64,000 nt of DNA from JAJFFW01 sp038534195 (GCA_038534195.1 JBCAXE010000016.1:1-64000), one strand, 5' to 3'; shown: positions 7,009 to 15,694, counted from the stretch's first letter. Notes: generated by a model not told the origin, from the sequence alone. Made by a program: numbers and translations.

Positions 7009-8616
7009 TTAAGTGTTGCTCAAAAGGCACGCGGCGAACCACTCATTCACGTCCGTCCAGACCCGGTCCAATTTCCATGGGGTCTTGTCGAGAAGCCTTT
7101 CGAACTGAGAAAGGGAATATTTGTATGAATTTTCCGTATGCAAGGTTTCGCCCTCACTAAAAGAAAAGGCGCGCCCGCCCACTTTAATCGTAGTCTCAAC
7201 CTTGGCCCGCAGATGCATTTCCACGCGCCGTTCTTCATGATTAACAACGGCCCGATGGTCGAAATGATCGATATCAAGCTCGGCGCCGAGCTCGGCGCGC
7301 ATGCGTGTCAGGAGGTTAAGGTTAAACGCCGCCGTCACGCCCTCCGGATCGTCATAGGCGCGCTCCAGAATTTTTTCGTCCTTATATAGATCGATACCGA
7401 TGAGCATCGCGCTATCCTTGCCGAGCGTATCGCTTGCCCGCTTTAAAAACGCCGCCGCCATTTCCGGTGTGAAGTTGCCCAATGTTGACCCGGGGAAGTA
7501 GCCGAGCCACTTCTTCGCGGGCGGCACGCAGTCTTTGGGGAGCGCGATGGTTTCGTTGAAGTCGGCGCAGATGCCGCCAATGGGAATGTCGCTTACTTCT
7601 TCCGCCAACGCCGACATGCTCTCTACAAGGTGATCGCCGGAAATATCCATCGCCACATATGCAACTGGATCGTGGAGCAGGCCGAGTAAGCGTCGGATCT
7701 TGTTGGCCGACCCGGAGCCGTATTCAATGATGGCGACACTTTCGCCGATTGCATCGCCGATCGCGGATGCGTTTTCGATCATAATCGAGCGTTCGGTGCG
7801 GGTGGGGTAATAGGCGTCGAGTCGTGTGATCTGTTCGAACAAGCGCGATCCGTAGGCGTCATAAAAGTACATCGGCGAGATCGATTTTTGCGATTTGGAC
7901 AACCCTTCAATAACATCGCTTTTGAAATCGGAAAGCGCTGGTTCGAGATTGAGATAAAAAGCGAGCGGCCCGAACGGCGCTTGTAGTTTCGGCTGGGTTG
8001 CGTCGGTCACGTGGAGCGATGTTTCCTTCTTGCTTCGTTCTTGTCTAATGGCGGTTGATGACAATGGATTTTCGGTTTCCTCAATAAACGTCCAGATGGG
8101 CGGATCTCCGCCAGGCAATGCTTTCGCGGCGTCGGCGTCGATCCGAAAATGGGCCAACGCCGTCGCCGCGTCGCTTTCAAGCGCCGCGCCCGCATATCCG
8201 GGCCGCCCGAAGACGGCGATCGCGACTTGTTCTGCGATCCGCCGCCAGTCTTTCCATTTGTGAAAAGTAGCGAGACTGTCGGCGCCCATGAGCCAGACAA
8301 AACGCATGCCCGGGAAATCACTGACCACAGCGTCGATGGTATCGACGGTGTATTGCAGGCCGCGCCGCCTCTCGAAATCGGAGACGACGATGCGAGGATC
8401 TTTCGCCACGCGTCTCGCGACCCGCATGCGTTCGTCATATTCAGCGTATTGCGCCTGGTCTTTGAGCGGATTGCCGGGCGTCACCAGCCACCAGACCGCA
8501 TCCAGTCCGAGGCGATCCAGCGCCGTCAATGAAATTTCGCGGTGCCCGGCATGGGCCGGATTGAACGACCCGCCAAGAAGGCCGATCTTCTGAAAGTCTG
8601 GCGACGAGGCGATCAT
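7009..8616 (-). CDS. nadD: Fused NadD nicotinate-nucleotide adenylyltransferase and EgtD-like histidine N-alpha-methyltransferase
   Basis: One uninterrupted 535-residue frame carries two enzymes. Residues 1-192 are NadD, which makes deamido-NAD from nicotinate mononucleotide: the nucleotidyl-transfer motif GGSFNPAHAGH (15-25), GADSLATFHKW and the closing SSTAIR (186-191) are intact. After a linker of about 25 residues, 216-535 match EgtD, the SAM-dependent enzyme that trimethylates histidine to hercynine: YFYDAYGSRLF (250-260), YYPTRTE (269-275), SAM loop EYGSGSANK (298-306), GSTLGNF with Asn381, and TENS with Glu495 and Ser497, equivalents of the histidine-binding residues of characterised EgtD. 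Separate genes are the norm. A GTG at 8010, with AAGAAGGAA 12 nt before it, might also start a free EgtD. No EgtB lies in the window. Confidence 0.92.
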   Translation of the reverse strand: MIASSPDFQKIGLLGGSFNPAHAGHREISLTALDRLGLDAVWWLVTPGNPLKDQAQYAEYDERMRVARRVAKDPRIVVSDFERRRGLQYTVDTIDAVVSDFPGMRFVWLMGADSLATFHKWKDWRRIAEQVAIAVFGRPGYAGAALESDAATALAHFRIDADAAKALPGGDPPIWTFIEETENPLSSTAIRQERSKKETSLHVTDATQPKLQAPFGPLAFYLNLEPALSDFKSDVIEGLSKSQKSISPMYFYDAYGSRLFEQITRLDAYYPTRTERSIMIENASAIGDAIGESVAIIEYGSGSANKIRRLLGLLHDPVAYVAMDISGDHLVESMSALAEEVSDIPIGGICADFNETIALPKDCVPPAKKWLGYFPGSTLGNFTPEMAAAFLKRASDTLGKDSAMLIGIDLYKDEKILERAYDDPEGVTAAFNLNLLTRMRAELGAELDIDHFDHRAVVNHEERRVEMHLRAKVETTIKVGGRAFSFSEGETLHTENSYKYSLSQFERLLDKTPWKLDRVWTDVNEWFAACLLSNT

Positions 8617-8801
8617 TGGTCTGATCCTAAACGGTTCCGTCGCAAGACGCCACTCGTGGAGCGCGATTGAGCGGGTCGTTTTCTACTGTCGCCCAGTAAC
8701 GTGCAAGACGGACAATGCGCGAATGCTGGCCCGTTAAGAACGCGCAGAATCATCTGTAAACGGTGTAAAAATGCTAGAGACGACAATTCTTACGCCAGCG
8801 C

Positions 8802-9314
8802 TCAAATGGCGCCGATATAGGGGACGCCGCGCTTGCAGCCGTCGTCGTCCATGCCGTAGCCGACGAGGAAGTCGTCTGCGCCCGCCTCGAAGCCCACATA
8901 GTCGGCGTCGATATCATCACTGCGGCCGGTGTCTTTACGCACGAGGACGCAGATTTTCGCCTCCGCGGCGCCGCGTTCCAGAACCATGCGCTTGGCGAAA
9001 TGCAGGCTGCGCCCGGTGTCGAGCACGTCGTCGACGATCAAAACGCTCTTATTGTCGAGGTCGACGGAAAAGTCCTTCAGCAGCGTGACGACGCCGGACG
9101 TGGCGCGCGCGCCGCCGTAGCTCGACAATTGAACGAAATCGACCGCGGGGTCCGCGCCGTGTTTGTAAAGCGCGCGCAAGAGATCGGACGCCATGATGAA
9201 CGCCCCTGTGAGGACCGGCGCCATCAAGAAAGTTGCTGGCATGTCGCGGGCGATTTCCGCCGCCATCATGTCGATACGCGCCAAGACGTCGGTTTCAGAA
9301 TAAAGCGTCCGCAT
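8802..9314 (-). CDS. hpt: Hypoxanthine phosphoribosyltransferase
   Basis: This purine salvage enzyme transfers phosphoribose from PRPP to hypoxanthine or guanine. The PRPP-binding motif (VLIVDDVLDTG) is intact. It is preceded by the acidic loop region (LSSYGGAR), and the C-terminal DADYVGFEA and FLVGYGMD segments are typical of HPRT. I chose the ATG at 9314 (170 residues) because GAGGA lies 7 nt upstream. A TTG at 9356 would add 14 residues of no family similarity. It is transcribed alone, with 75 nt to the next upstream gene on the same strand. Confidence 0.93.
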   Translation of the reverse strand: MRTLYSETDVLARIDMMAAEIARDMPATFLMAPVLTGAFIMASDLLRALYKHGADPAVDFVQLSSYGGARATSGVVTLLKDFSVDLDNKSVLIVDDVLDTGRSLHFAKRMVLERGAAEAKICVLVRKDTGRSDDIDADYVGFEAGADDFLVGYGMDDDGCKRGVPYIGAI

Positions 9315-9389
9315 GCGTTGTTCCTCGCTGATCCCGGCGGAGCCTACCTTGTTCAATCGGGAAATGCGACAGGCGCTTTGCCAGCTGGG

Positions 9390-10490
9390 CTATTTCTCGA
9401 TGGTGGGCTTCGGCGCGAAGGTCAGCGCTATTTCTGTCACCCCTTCCGGCGCCGGCGAGCGCGTCATGAAGGGCGCACGCCCATTAGCGTCGATTTCGCT
9501 CACATCCATTTCAAAGGTCCAGCGTGAAAGAAGCGCGCCTTTGGCGTCGAGCGCTTCAGCCTGCATCAACGGGGCCGGCAGTGTTTCTTCGCTGTCGTTA
9601 AAGACTTCGCCGGTCAATTCGATTGTCGGTCCGACGGTGGACATGGCGATGCGATGTTCGATCGCGTCAATCTTCAATCCCTTGGGCGCAGCGTCGATCC
9701 CTACGACGGCGTAAGCCACGCTGGCGTTCGGCCATTTATCAACAATATCGTCTCTGTACCGATAAGCGACGAAAATCGTAGCGAGGACGACACAAGCCCA
9801 GACCGACCAGCCAACAGCGCGCAACGGCGTCAGACGATTTTTCTCTCGCGATTCAGCGCGCCGCCGGGCTTTGCGCAGCGCTTTTTCAAGTTCTTTTGGT
9901 TGCACATGCAGCGCTTTGAAGAACTCGTCATTGAAAACGCGCTCCGCGGTCTCATCGAGATCTTCCAGCCGCGTCAGCGCGGTGGCGCGGCGGCGGTCCT
10001 GGCGCAGGCGGCGTCCAAATCCTTTTTCATACCGGCGTTCATCATCAACATCGTCAAAATCTGCATCGACGACGGAGGGCTCTTCGCGTGATGCGCTCGC
10101 GTGATCCGCTGGGGCGGGGCCTGCTTCCTCTGGCTGAAACGCCAGCGCTTCGTCAGGGCCGGGCGCCCCGGGCGGCGTATCTTCCGCCTCGTGATCCGGG
10201 AAGCGCTCCTCGGTTGCGGGTTTTTCGACGTCGCGCAGAGGCGGTTCAGGCTTCGCCTCGTCAGGGTCAACGATATCGAAGAGGGTGTCATCGTCGTCTT
10301 CGACCGGTTGTGCGGCTTGGGACGGCGCCGCGGCGGCCGGGGTTTTCTTCAAAAGCGCGCTGATCGGGGTCGGCGCGGGCACGAACCAGCTATTTTCGCA
10401 GACAGCACACAGGACCGAGCGTCCGTCCGGCGAAAAGCTCGAATCCTCGACATCATAACGTGTAGCGCAACTCGGACAGGTAATTATCAT
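9390..10490 (-). CDS. Zinc-ribbon (MJ0042/DUF3426) single-pass membrane protein
   Basis: This 366-residue protein starts with a CxxC...CxxC zinc ribbon (CPSCATRYDV, then CAVCENSWF; residues 4-34). It continues with a long acidic, proline-rich stretch to about 200, a basic segment, one membrane helix (about 226-246, VGWSVWACVVLATIFVAY), and a beta-rich C-terminal domain of the DUF3426 type (VGPTIELTGEVFNDSEE). The protein is common in Alphaproteobacteria next to ftsE, and here it is divergent from ftsE with a 68-nt shared upstream region. Function is unknown. The zinc ribbon would face the cytoplasm and the C-terminal domain the periplasm. Confidence 0.85.
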   Translation of the reverse strand: MIITCPSCATRYDVEDSSFSPDGRSVLCAVCENSWFVPAPTPISALLKKTPAAAAPSQAAQPVEDDDDTLFDIVDPDEAKPEPPLRDVEKPATEERFPDHEAEDTPPGAPGPDEALAFQPEEAGPAPADHASASREEPSVVDADFDDVDDERRYEKGFGRRLRQDRRRATALTRLEDLDETAERVFNDEFFKALHVQPKELEKALRKARRRAESREKNRLTPLRAVGWSVWACVVLATIFVAYRYRDDIVDKWPNASVAYAVVGIDAAPKGLKIDAIEHRIAMSTVGPTIELTGEVFNDSEETLPAPLMQAEALDAKGALLSRWTFEMDVSEIDANGRAPFMTRSPAPEGVTEIALTFAPKPTIEK

Positions 10491-10558
10491 AGGAACGGAG
10501 AATCATGGCTTTGCTGCACTGTGGCGGCCCGGTCAGCAGCGCATACAAGGAAGAGCGA

Positions 10559-11242
10559 GTGATTGTCGGTTTTGAAGATATCAGCCTCGCCTATGAGGAC
10601 GGCGCCGGGGGCGCGCCTGTCGATGTCTTGCGCGATTTGAACTTCACGCTTGATGAAGGGGAGTTCCGCTTTCTCACCGGCGCCTCCGGTGCGGGCAAGA
10701 CCACGCTGTTGAAACTGCTCTACCTTGCCCATCGGCCCACAAGCGGGCGCATGACGCTCTTTGACGAGGACGTGACGGCGGCCGACCGCGATAGTCTGCC
10801 GGCGCTGCGTCGACGCATCGGCGTTGTGTTTCAGGAGTTTCGCCTGCTCGATCATCTGACGGCCTTTGACAACGTCGCCCTGCCGATGAAAGTGGCGGGC
10901 GTTAACCAAAATTCATACGCAGAAGACGTAAGCGAACTCTTAAATTGGGTGGGTCTCGGCGATCGAATGCATGTAATGCCGGCGACGCTTTCCGGCGGCG
11001 AGAAGCAGAGAGTGGCGCTGGCGCGGGCTTTGGTGTCTAAACCCGATTTGATCCTCGCGGACGAACCCACGGGAAATGTCGATCCGGAGATGAGCGAAAA
11101 AATTATGAAATTGTTCATAGAGCTTAACAAGCTTGGCGCAGCCGTGGTCGTCGCCACGCACGATCATGATCTTGTGGAGGCGCTGGACAAGCCGACGCTG
11201 CATCTTGAAGACGGCGCGTTTGCGCCGGGGAGCGATCTCTGA
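10559..11242 (+). CDS. ftsE: Cell division ATP-binding protein FtsE
   Basis: This ABC ATPase, with FtsX, couples the divisome to periplasmic murein hydrolase activation through EnvC-type proteins. The Walker A (GASGAGKTT, about 41-49), Q-loop (VVFQEFRLL), signature (LSGGEKQRVALARAL), Walker B (LILADEPTGN) and H-loop (VVATHDHD) are complete. I chose the GTG at 10559 (227 residues, the usual FtsE length) because AAGGAAGAG sits 4-12 nt before it. An in-frame ATG at 10505 would add 18 atypical residues. ftsX follows after 3 nt. An EnvC-like activator is encoded at 4674-5906. Confidence 0.95.
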   Translation: MIVGFEDISLAYEDGAGGAPVDVLRDLNFTLDEGEFRFLTGASGAGKTTLLKLLYLAHRPTSGRMTLFDEDVTAADRDSLPALRRRIGVVFQEFRLLDHLTAFDNVALPMKVAGVNQNSYAEDVSELLNWVGLGDRMHVMPATLSGGEKQRVALARALVSKPDLILADEPTGNVDPEMSEKIMKLFIELNKLGAAVVVATHDHDLVEALDKPTLHLEDGAFAPGSDL

Positions 11243-11245
11243 GCT

Positions 11246-12223
11246 ATGAGCGCTGATGAGCTTATTGCGGAGCGCTATGCGCCGGAGGACCCGAACGGCG
11301 ATGACACGCCCGTCGAGCGCGCCATCGCCAGTCCGCTCAAGCGCCTTGCGTCAAAGCCGCTCCTGCCGGAAGCGGGCGCCGGCGGCGCGCCGCTCACCGC
11401 TGTCATTGGCGTGATGTCGTTCTTGGCGACGATGGCGTTCGCCGCCTTTATCGTTATCGCCTCGGCGACGACGGCGTGGACGGAAGAATTGCGCACGGCG
11501 TTCACCGTACAGATTAAAGCGGCGGATGCGGAAACGATCGCCGCTAACACGCAAGAGGCGGTCCGCATTCTTCAATCGGTCGAGGGCGTCACGGAAGTCA
11601 GCGTGATTGAGCCTGAAGAAGCTGCGAAACTTCTGGAGCCGTGGCTCGGAAAGGGCAATATCGGCGATTATCTGAATGTGCCCGCGATCATTGAGGTCAC
11701 CGCGAAGGATGCGGTGCGTGCTGATCTTGAGCTGCTGCAATCTCGTCTCTCCGCTGCTGCGCCGGGGGCGGTTATCGATGATCACGGCGAATGGCACGGG
11801 CGTCTTTCGTCCGCGGCGCAATCGGGCGCGTTGATGGCGTTTTTTGTCTTCGCGCTCGTCATGGGGGCTGCCTGCGCGATCGCGATTTTCGCGGCCCGCG
11901 CCGGACTGGCGGCGAATGAGAATGTGGTTTCCCTGCTCCATCTCGTGGGAGCGACGGACCAGTTTATCGCCAATGAAGTGCAACGCCGGTTCGTCATTCT
12001 GGGGCTGCGCGGGGCGCTTGGCGGCGCGGTAGTGGCCGTTCTGGCGCTTGTCCTGTCGGGCGCGGCGATGCAAAGCGGCGGAGAAGGGCGATTTTTTCTG
12101 CCTGATTTCGCCTTAAACGGATGGAGCGCCCTGTTGCTCCTCATCGCCCCGCTTCTTATTTGCGTGGTGACGGCGGTCAGCGCCCGCATGACGGTCCTGA
12201 AAAGCCTGCGATCGGCCTATTAG
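11246..12223 (+). CDS. ftsX: Cell division protein FtsX
   Basis: This 325-residue inner-membrane partner of FtsE has a cytoplasmic N-terminal tail and a first helix near residues 53-77. A periplasmic loop of about 110 residues follows (EAVRILQSVEGVTEVSVI, then SRLSAAAPGAVIDDHGEW), then three more helices (about 195-215, 248-275 and 290-312), the FtsX/MacB topology. The periplasmic loop is where FtsX contacts EnvC-like activators. The C-terminal RMTVLKSLRSAY is family-typical. It starts 3 nt after ftsE and must be co-transcribed with it. Confidence 0.93.
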   Translation: MSADELIAERYAPEDPNGDDTPVERAIASPLKRLASKPLLPEAGAGGAPLTAVIGVMSFLATMAFAAFIVIASATTAWTEELRTAFTVQIKAADAETIAANTQEAVRILQSVEGVTEVSVIEPEEAAKLLEPWLGKGNIGDYLNVPAIIEVTAKDAVRADLELLQSRLSAAAPGAVIDDHGEWHGRLSSAAQSGALMAFFVFALVMGAACAIAIFAARAGLAANENVVSLLHLVGATDQFIANEVQRRFVILGLRGALGGAVVAVLALVLSGAAMQSGGEGRFFLPDFALNGWSALLLLIAPLLICVVTAVSARMTVLKSLRSAY

Positions 12224-12291
12224 CCTCGCTGGACCGGCGTGCGGGAAAAACGCTAAACTGCCCGCAAATACGTTGAAAGCGAAGGTGACGA

Positions 12292-12867
12292 ATGCAGCGT
12301 TTGGTGGCCGGGATCATACTTTTGGGTCTGGGTTGGCTTGGCGGCTTCGTCTGGTTTGTCGCAAGCATGCCGGGCGGCGCAAGCGCGCCCAAGGCCGGCG
12401 CTGACGCCGTTATCGTCTTGACCGGGGCGGGCGGCGACAGGATGCCCACCGGCATGGCGCTCATTGAACAGGGCGTCGGGCGGCGATTGCTGATTTCGGG
12501 TGTAAACCCAGACGTCTCGCGCGAAGAGATCGCAGGCTTGTGGCCTGGTGAGCGCGATGAATTTGATTGCTGCGTTGATCTTGGGAAGCGCGCCGAAACC
12601 ACGAATGGCAACGCGGTCGAAGCCGCCGCCTGGATCAGCGCCCATGGTTTCGACGAGATCGTGCTTGTGACGTCGGACTACCATATGCGCCGCGCCATGC
12701 TCGAAATGCGTGCTGCGCGTCCCGGTGCGGCGTTTATCGCCCATCCGGTGGCGTCTGTTTTTCTCGATACCGAGGGACGCCCCGCTTCGCCGGAAGCTTG
12801 GCGCGTGCTTGCGATCGAATATTCAAAATATCTGGCCGTCAGGCTAAAGACTTTATTGCCGGCGTGA
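12292..12867 (+). CDS. YdcF/DUF218 family membrane-anchored protein
   Basis: This 191-residue protein has an N-terminal membrane anchor (residues 4-24) and a DUF218 domain (ADAVIVLTGAGGDRM, then GVGRRLLISGVN, then VLVTSDYHMRRA). The family includes ElyC and SanA, linked to envelope integrity and undecaprenyl-carrier use, but the reaction is not established for most members. The conserved SDYHMRRA motif is intact. An AAGGTG ribosome-binding site precedes the ATG. The gene lies 68 nt after ftsX and 3 nt before plsC, which suggests an envelope operon. Confidence 0.85.
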   Translation: MQRLVAGIILLGLGWLGGFVWFVASMPGGASAPKAGADAVIVLTGAGGDRMPTGMALIEQGVGRRLLISGVNPDVSREEIAGLWPGERDEFDCCVDLGKRAETTNGNAVEAAAWISAHGFDEIVLVTSDYHMRRAMLEMRAARPGAAFIAHPVASVFLDTEGRPASPEAWRVLAIEYSKYLAVRLKTLLPA

Positions 12868-12870
12868 TCC

Positions 12871-13623
12871 ATGGCTTGGCCTCGTTCCCTGCTCTTTTTC
12901 GTATTTCTGTTTACGATCACGCCTTTGATGGCGCTGCTTTGTGCGCCGGCCCTCTTTTTCGGTGAAGGCCCTGCGCGCGCATGTATTCGTTCTTGGGCGC
13001 GATTGATGTTGGGCGCCTTGCACGTCATTTGCGGCGTTCGTTATCGCTTGATCGGCGCCGAGAATATTACGAGCGGCGGCGCGATTATCGCGTCTAATCA
13101 TCAGTCGATGTGGGAGACGATCTCGCTGTTTGCGCTTCTCCCGCGTCCGGTCATGGTCTTCAAGAAAGAACTCGCGCGCAATCCGGTTTATCGGTTTTGG
13201 GCCAAGTATGCGGGCGTCGCCATTGACCGCACGGCGGGCGTAAAGGCGATCCGCGCGCTTTCTGAAGCGGCGCGCCATGCGATCAGTGAAGGGCGTCAAT
13301 TCATTCTGTTTCCGGAAGGCACGCGCGTTGCGCCCGGGCGGACAAGGCCGTTTCAGTCCGGCGTTGCGGCCGTTTACAAAAGCGCTGGCGCCCCATGTGT
13401 TCCGATCGCCCACAATTCAGGCGCGCATTGGCTTCATCCGGGGCCGCTAAAGCGCCCGGGTGAGATTATAATCAAAGTGCTGCCGGCGATTGAGGCGGGC
13501 TTGCCGCGCAAGGAGTTTGAAGCATTGCTGGAAGCGCGCATTAATGCGGCGCGGCCGGATCTTGCATCCTCGGTCCGTGAGGAACCTTCCGAAAACGCCG
13601 ACGCGCCGATGACGCCCGCATGA
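12871..13623 (+). CDS. plsC: 1-acyl-sn-glycerol-3-phosphate acyltransferase
   Basis: This 250-residue membrane enzyme makes phosphatidic acid by acylating lysophosphatidic acid. Motif I is NHQSMWE (His77, with Glu82 in the place of the usual Asp, a common variant in alphaproteobacterial members). Motif III is FPEGTR (147-152), and the VPIAHNSG motif follows. An N-terminal hydrophobic segment (7-32) anchors it. It shares an ATGA overlap with the DUF2125 gene and lies 3 nt after the DUF218 gene, so the three are translationally close. Confidence 0.92.
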   Translation: MAWPRSLLFFVFLFTITPLMALLCAPALFFGEGPARACIRSWARLMLGALHVICGVRYRLIGAENITSGGAIIASNHQSMWETISLFALLPRPVMVFKKELARNPVYRFWAKYAGVAIDRTAGVKAIRALSEAARHAISEGRQFILFPEGTRVAPGRTRPFQSGVAAVYKSAGAPCVPIAHNSGAHWLHPGPLKRPGEIIIKVLPAIEAGLPRKEFEALLEARINAARPDLASSVREEPSENADAPMTPA

Positions 13624-14576
13624 CGACTTCAATGAATAGACGGCGCAACCGCGCGATCATCGTCGGCGGATTGGGCCTTCTTGTCGCGGTGCATGGAGCC
13701 GGTTGGCTTTGGGCTGCCGGACAAATGCGGCTGAGCGTCGATCAGTGGGTCTCCGATCAACGCGCTGCGGGCATGACGGTCACCCATGGTGATCTCAGCA
13801 TCAGAGGCTATCCATTTTTCTTGCGTGCGCACGCACCCGACGTATCCATCGCCGCGGCTGAGGGGTGGCGTTGGAGCAGTGGGGCGCTCGACATTGATCT
13901 GACGCCGATCGCGCCGACGCAGCTGACCTTTCGTCCGCGCGGCGCGCAACAGTTTTACAGCGAGGGGACTGGCGCCTGGGCGATGGATGCTCAGCGGATG
14001 AAAGTTGTTCTCGCCTGGGGCGGCGACCTCCCGTGGAAGATGACGAGCTCTGTCGGCGGCGCGCAGCTTTCCAGTCGCGCAAATGAGTATGAAGCGACTT
14101 TGCAATCGCTGAAATTCACCGCTGCGCCGCACCCCGATAATCCTGAGGCGTCGGATTTTGTCGTTCGCCTCGACGCTTTGTCCGTAGAGACGGAGCGCGG
14201 CGTCATGGATGCGCCATTGCTCGACACAGAGATCACAGCACGCCTCGGCGAAGGCGACGAAGCGCTTTTGTTGCGGCGTTTTAACGCCGATGTGGAAGGG
14301 ACGAACGCGGTGTTGAGCGGCGAGCTCATGATCGACGCGGCCGGTTATGCGCGAGGCGTCATCGACGCCGATATTGAAAAACCGGCCGGTCTCGCGCGGG
14401 TTTTGGGAAAGCTTGGGGCGTTGCCGGTGGAAGATGCGGCGCTGGCTGAAGCAGGCCTCGCGATGGCGTCGCTTGCTCAGGGCGGGCGCATACAAGGCCC
14501 GATTGTTTTTGCGGACGGGGCCGTCTCAATGGCAGGCGTTAAGCTTGGCGAAATGGCGCCGGTCATTTCACGGTAA
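13620..14576 (+). CDS. DUF2125 domain protein, membrane-anchored
   Basis: This 318-residue protein has an N-terminal membrane helix (about 13-33), after which the DUF2125 hallmark appears (MTVTHGDLSIRGYPFFLRAHAPDVSIA). The rest is beta-rich, resembling long lipid-transport or AsmA-like periplasmic proteins, but that likeness is only an inference. The family is almost confined to Alphaproteobacteria and has no known function. The start overlaps the plsC stop (ATGA), pointing to translational coupling with phosphatidate synthesis. Confidence 0.85.
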   Translation: MTTSMNRRRNRAIIVGGLGLLVAVHGAGWLWAAGQMRLSVDQWVSDQRAAGMTVTHGDLSIRGYPFFLRAHAPDVSIAAAEGWRWSSGALDIDLTPIAPTQLTFRPRGAQQFYSEGTGAWAMDAQRMKVVLAWGGDLPWKMTSSVGGAQLSSRANEYEATLQSLKFTAAPHPDNPEASDFVVRLDALSVETERGVMDAPLLDTEITARLGEGDEALLLRRFNADVEGTNAVLSGELMIDAAGYARGVIDADIEKPAGLARVLGKLGALPVEDAALAEAGLAMASLAQGGRIQGPIVFADGAVSMAGVKLGEMAPVISR

Positions 14577-14595
14577 TTCGCAACGCGCGCATAAA

Positions 14596-14621
14596 AAACG
14601 GGCGCCCGTTGGCGCCCGTTT
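14596..14621. terminator. Bidirectional terminator between the DUF2125 gene and the HU gene
   Basis: An 11-bp perfect stem (AAACGGGCGCC / GGCGCCCGTTT) closes a 4-nt loop and is flanked by an A-run on the left and T residues on the right. It can therefore stop transcription of both convergent genes. It lies 20 nt after the DUF2125 stop and 23 nt after the HU stop. Confidence 0.85.
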
Positions 14622-14643
14622 CAAAGATTTATTTGTAGCGGGC

Positions 14644-15075
14644 TTAAAGCACGCGCTCCTTAAGGTCTTTCGCCACGCGAAATGCGACTTTCTTGCTTGC
14701 TTTGATGCGAATGGTTTCGCCTGTGGCCGGATTGCGGCCCATGCGCGCCGCCCGCTTGCGAACTTGAAGAATACCGAGGCCTGGGATGCGAAGTTTTTTG
14801 CCTTTTTTCAGGTTTGCGCCGATCATGTCGACGAATTCAGAAAGCATCTCTTCGGATTGCTTTTTCGGAATCTCATAGGCTTCAGCGATGTCAGCGGCGA
14901 GATGTTTCAGCGTCACGACGTCTGAAACGGGCCGCTTCGCGGCGGCTTTCTTTGCGGGTGCTTTGCGTTTCGCCGGCGCTTTCTTTGCAGCGGTTTTCTT
15001 GGCGGCGGTTTTCTTCGCCGGAGCTTTGCGTTTTGCAGGCGCTTTCTTCTTTGCGGTTTTGCGTTTTACAGCCAT
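14644..15075 (-). CDS. HU-family DNA-binding protein with histone H1-like lysine/alanine/proline tail
   Basis: This 143-residue protein has two parts. Residues 1-49 are a low-complexity basic tail of repeated KKAPAKRKAPAKK and TAAKK units, like the tails of eukaryotic H1. Residues 52-143 are an HU/IHF fold: helices (LAADIAEAYEIPKKQSEEML), then the beta arm with GRNPATGE (113-120) and a final helix (VAFRVAKDLKERVL). HU proteins bend and compact DNA as dimers; the tail should add sequence-independent binding and is a likely target for acetylation. It is transcribed alone. A TTGACA lies at 15160-15165 on its strand, but no well-spaced -10 was found. Confidence 0.92.
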   Translation of the reverse strand: MAVKRKTAKKKAPAKRKAPAKKTAAKKTAAKKAPAKRKAPAKKAAAKRPVSDVVTLKHLAADIAEAYEIPKKQSEEMLSEFVDMIGANLKKGKKLRIPGLGILQVRKRAARMGRNPATGETIRIKASKKVAFRVAKDLKERVL

Positions 15076-15247
15076 GACGGGGCCCTTTTAAAAATTCATC
15101 TACATGCGATCAGAGCGAATAGAGTGGCCGTTGTTTACACGCAAGCCTTTTCGCCAAATTGTCAAAAGCGGATTCGGCGACAAAACGCAATGCGCGCTTA
15201 TGTTTTTTTAAATCATGTTTTCTTGAGGACAACGGCTGGAAATTGTT

Positions 15248-15601
15248 TCAGCCGTATAAAGCGTTAATCGAAGGGCCTTCCTGGCGTTGCTCGACGATCC
15301 GCGCAAACTCATCAACGTAGACCGCACCGTCGGGCGTCTTTTGAACCAGTACGATGCGTTTGTCTTCCGGATCACGCACGCGTTTGACGAAACCCAATAT
15401 CGAAAGAGCGTCCAACGCGCGCGACACGGCGGGCTTCGGCACATTTAAATCACGCGCCAGCGCACGTACCGTATGCCGGCCAGGATTGAGGTACACCGCT
15501 AACAATATGGCCCATTGGCGCATAGAAAGATCGGGGCCGTCATTGCGCACGGCGTCAGCGATAACATCGCGCCATGTGGAAAGAACGTCAGTCGTCGCCA
15601 T
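15248..15601 (-). CDS. MarR-family winged helix transcriptional regulator
   Basis: This protein of about 117 residues carries a MarR winged helix: WAILLAVYLNPGRHTVRALARDLNVPKPAVSRALDALSILGFV with the wing residues DPEDKR. I chose the ATG at 15601, which follows AAGAGACC; a TTG 30 nt upstream is the alternative. It is divided by about 90 nt from the aminopeptidase gene on the same strand. Its target and ligand cannot be told from the sequence. A hairpin (ACGGCTG / CAGCCGT, 15232-15255) overlaps its stop codon but lacks a T-tract. Confidence 0.85.
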   Translation of the reverse strand: MATTDVLSTWRDVIADAVRNDGPDLSMRQWAILLAVYLNPGRHTVRALARDLNVPKPAVSRALDALSILGFVKRVRDPEDKRIVLVQKTPDGAVYVDEFARIVEQRQEGPSINALYG

Positions 15602-15694
15602 AGGTCTCTTGAGTTCAAAAAGCGCCCGCAACGGGAGTATTGATCAAAATCGTCTCGAACGTGCAACTGTTCGCCCAATGAGCGCAAGCAGATT

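Noticed and set aside
8011..8060. Separate EgtD gene overlapping nadD, with no fusion
   Set aside because: There is no stop codon between the two domains and no ATG between residues 192 and 248. A GTG with distant purines at 8010 remains possible as a second start, but the frame itself is continuous.
11351..12073. Minus-strand frame of 240 residues inside ftsX
   Set aside because: Arg-rich composition typical of an antisense shadow in high-GC DNA; ftsX is unambiguous.
15232..15255. Hairpin ACGGCTG / CAGCCGT at the MarR stop
   Set aside because: It overlaps the stop codon and has no T-tract on either side, so it is not called as a terminator.
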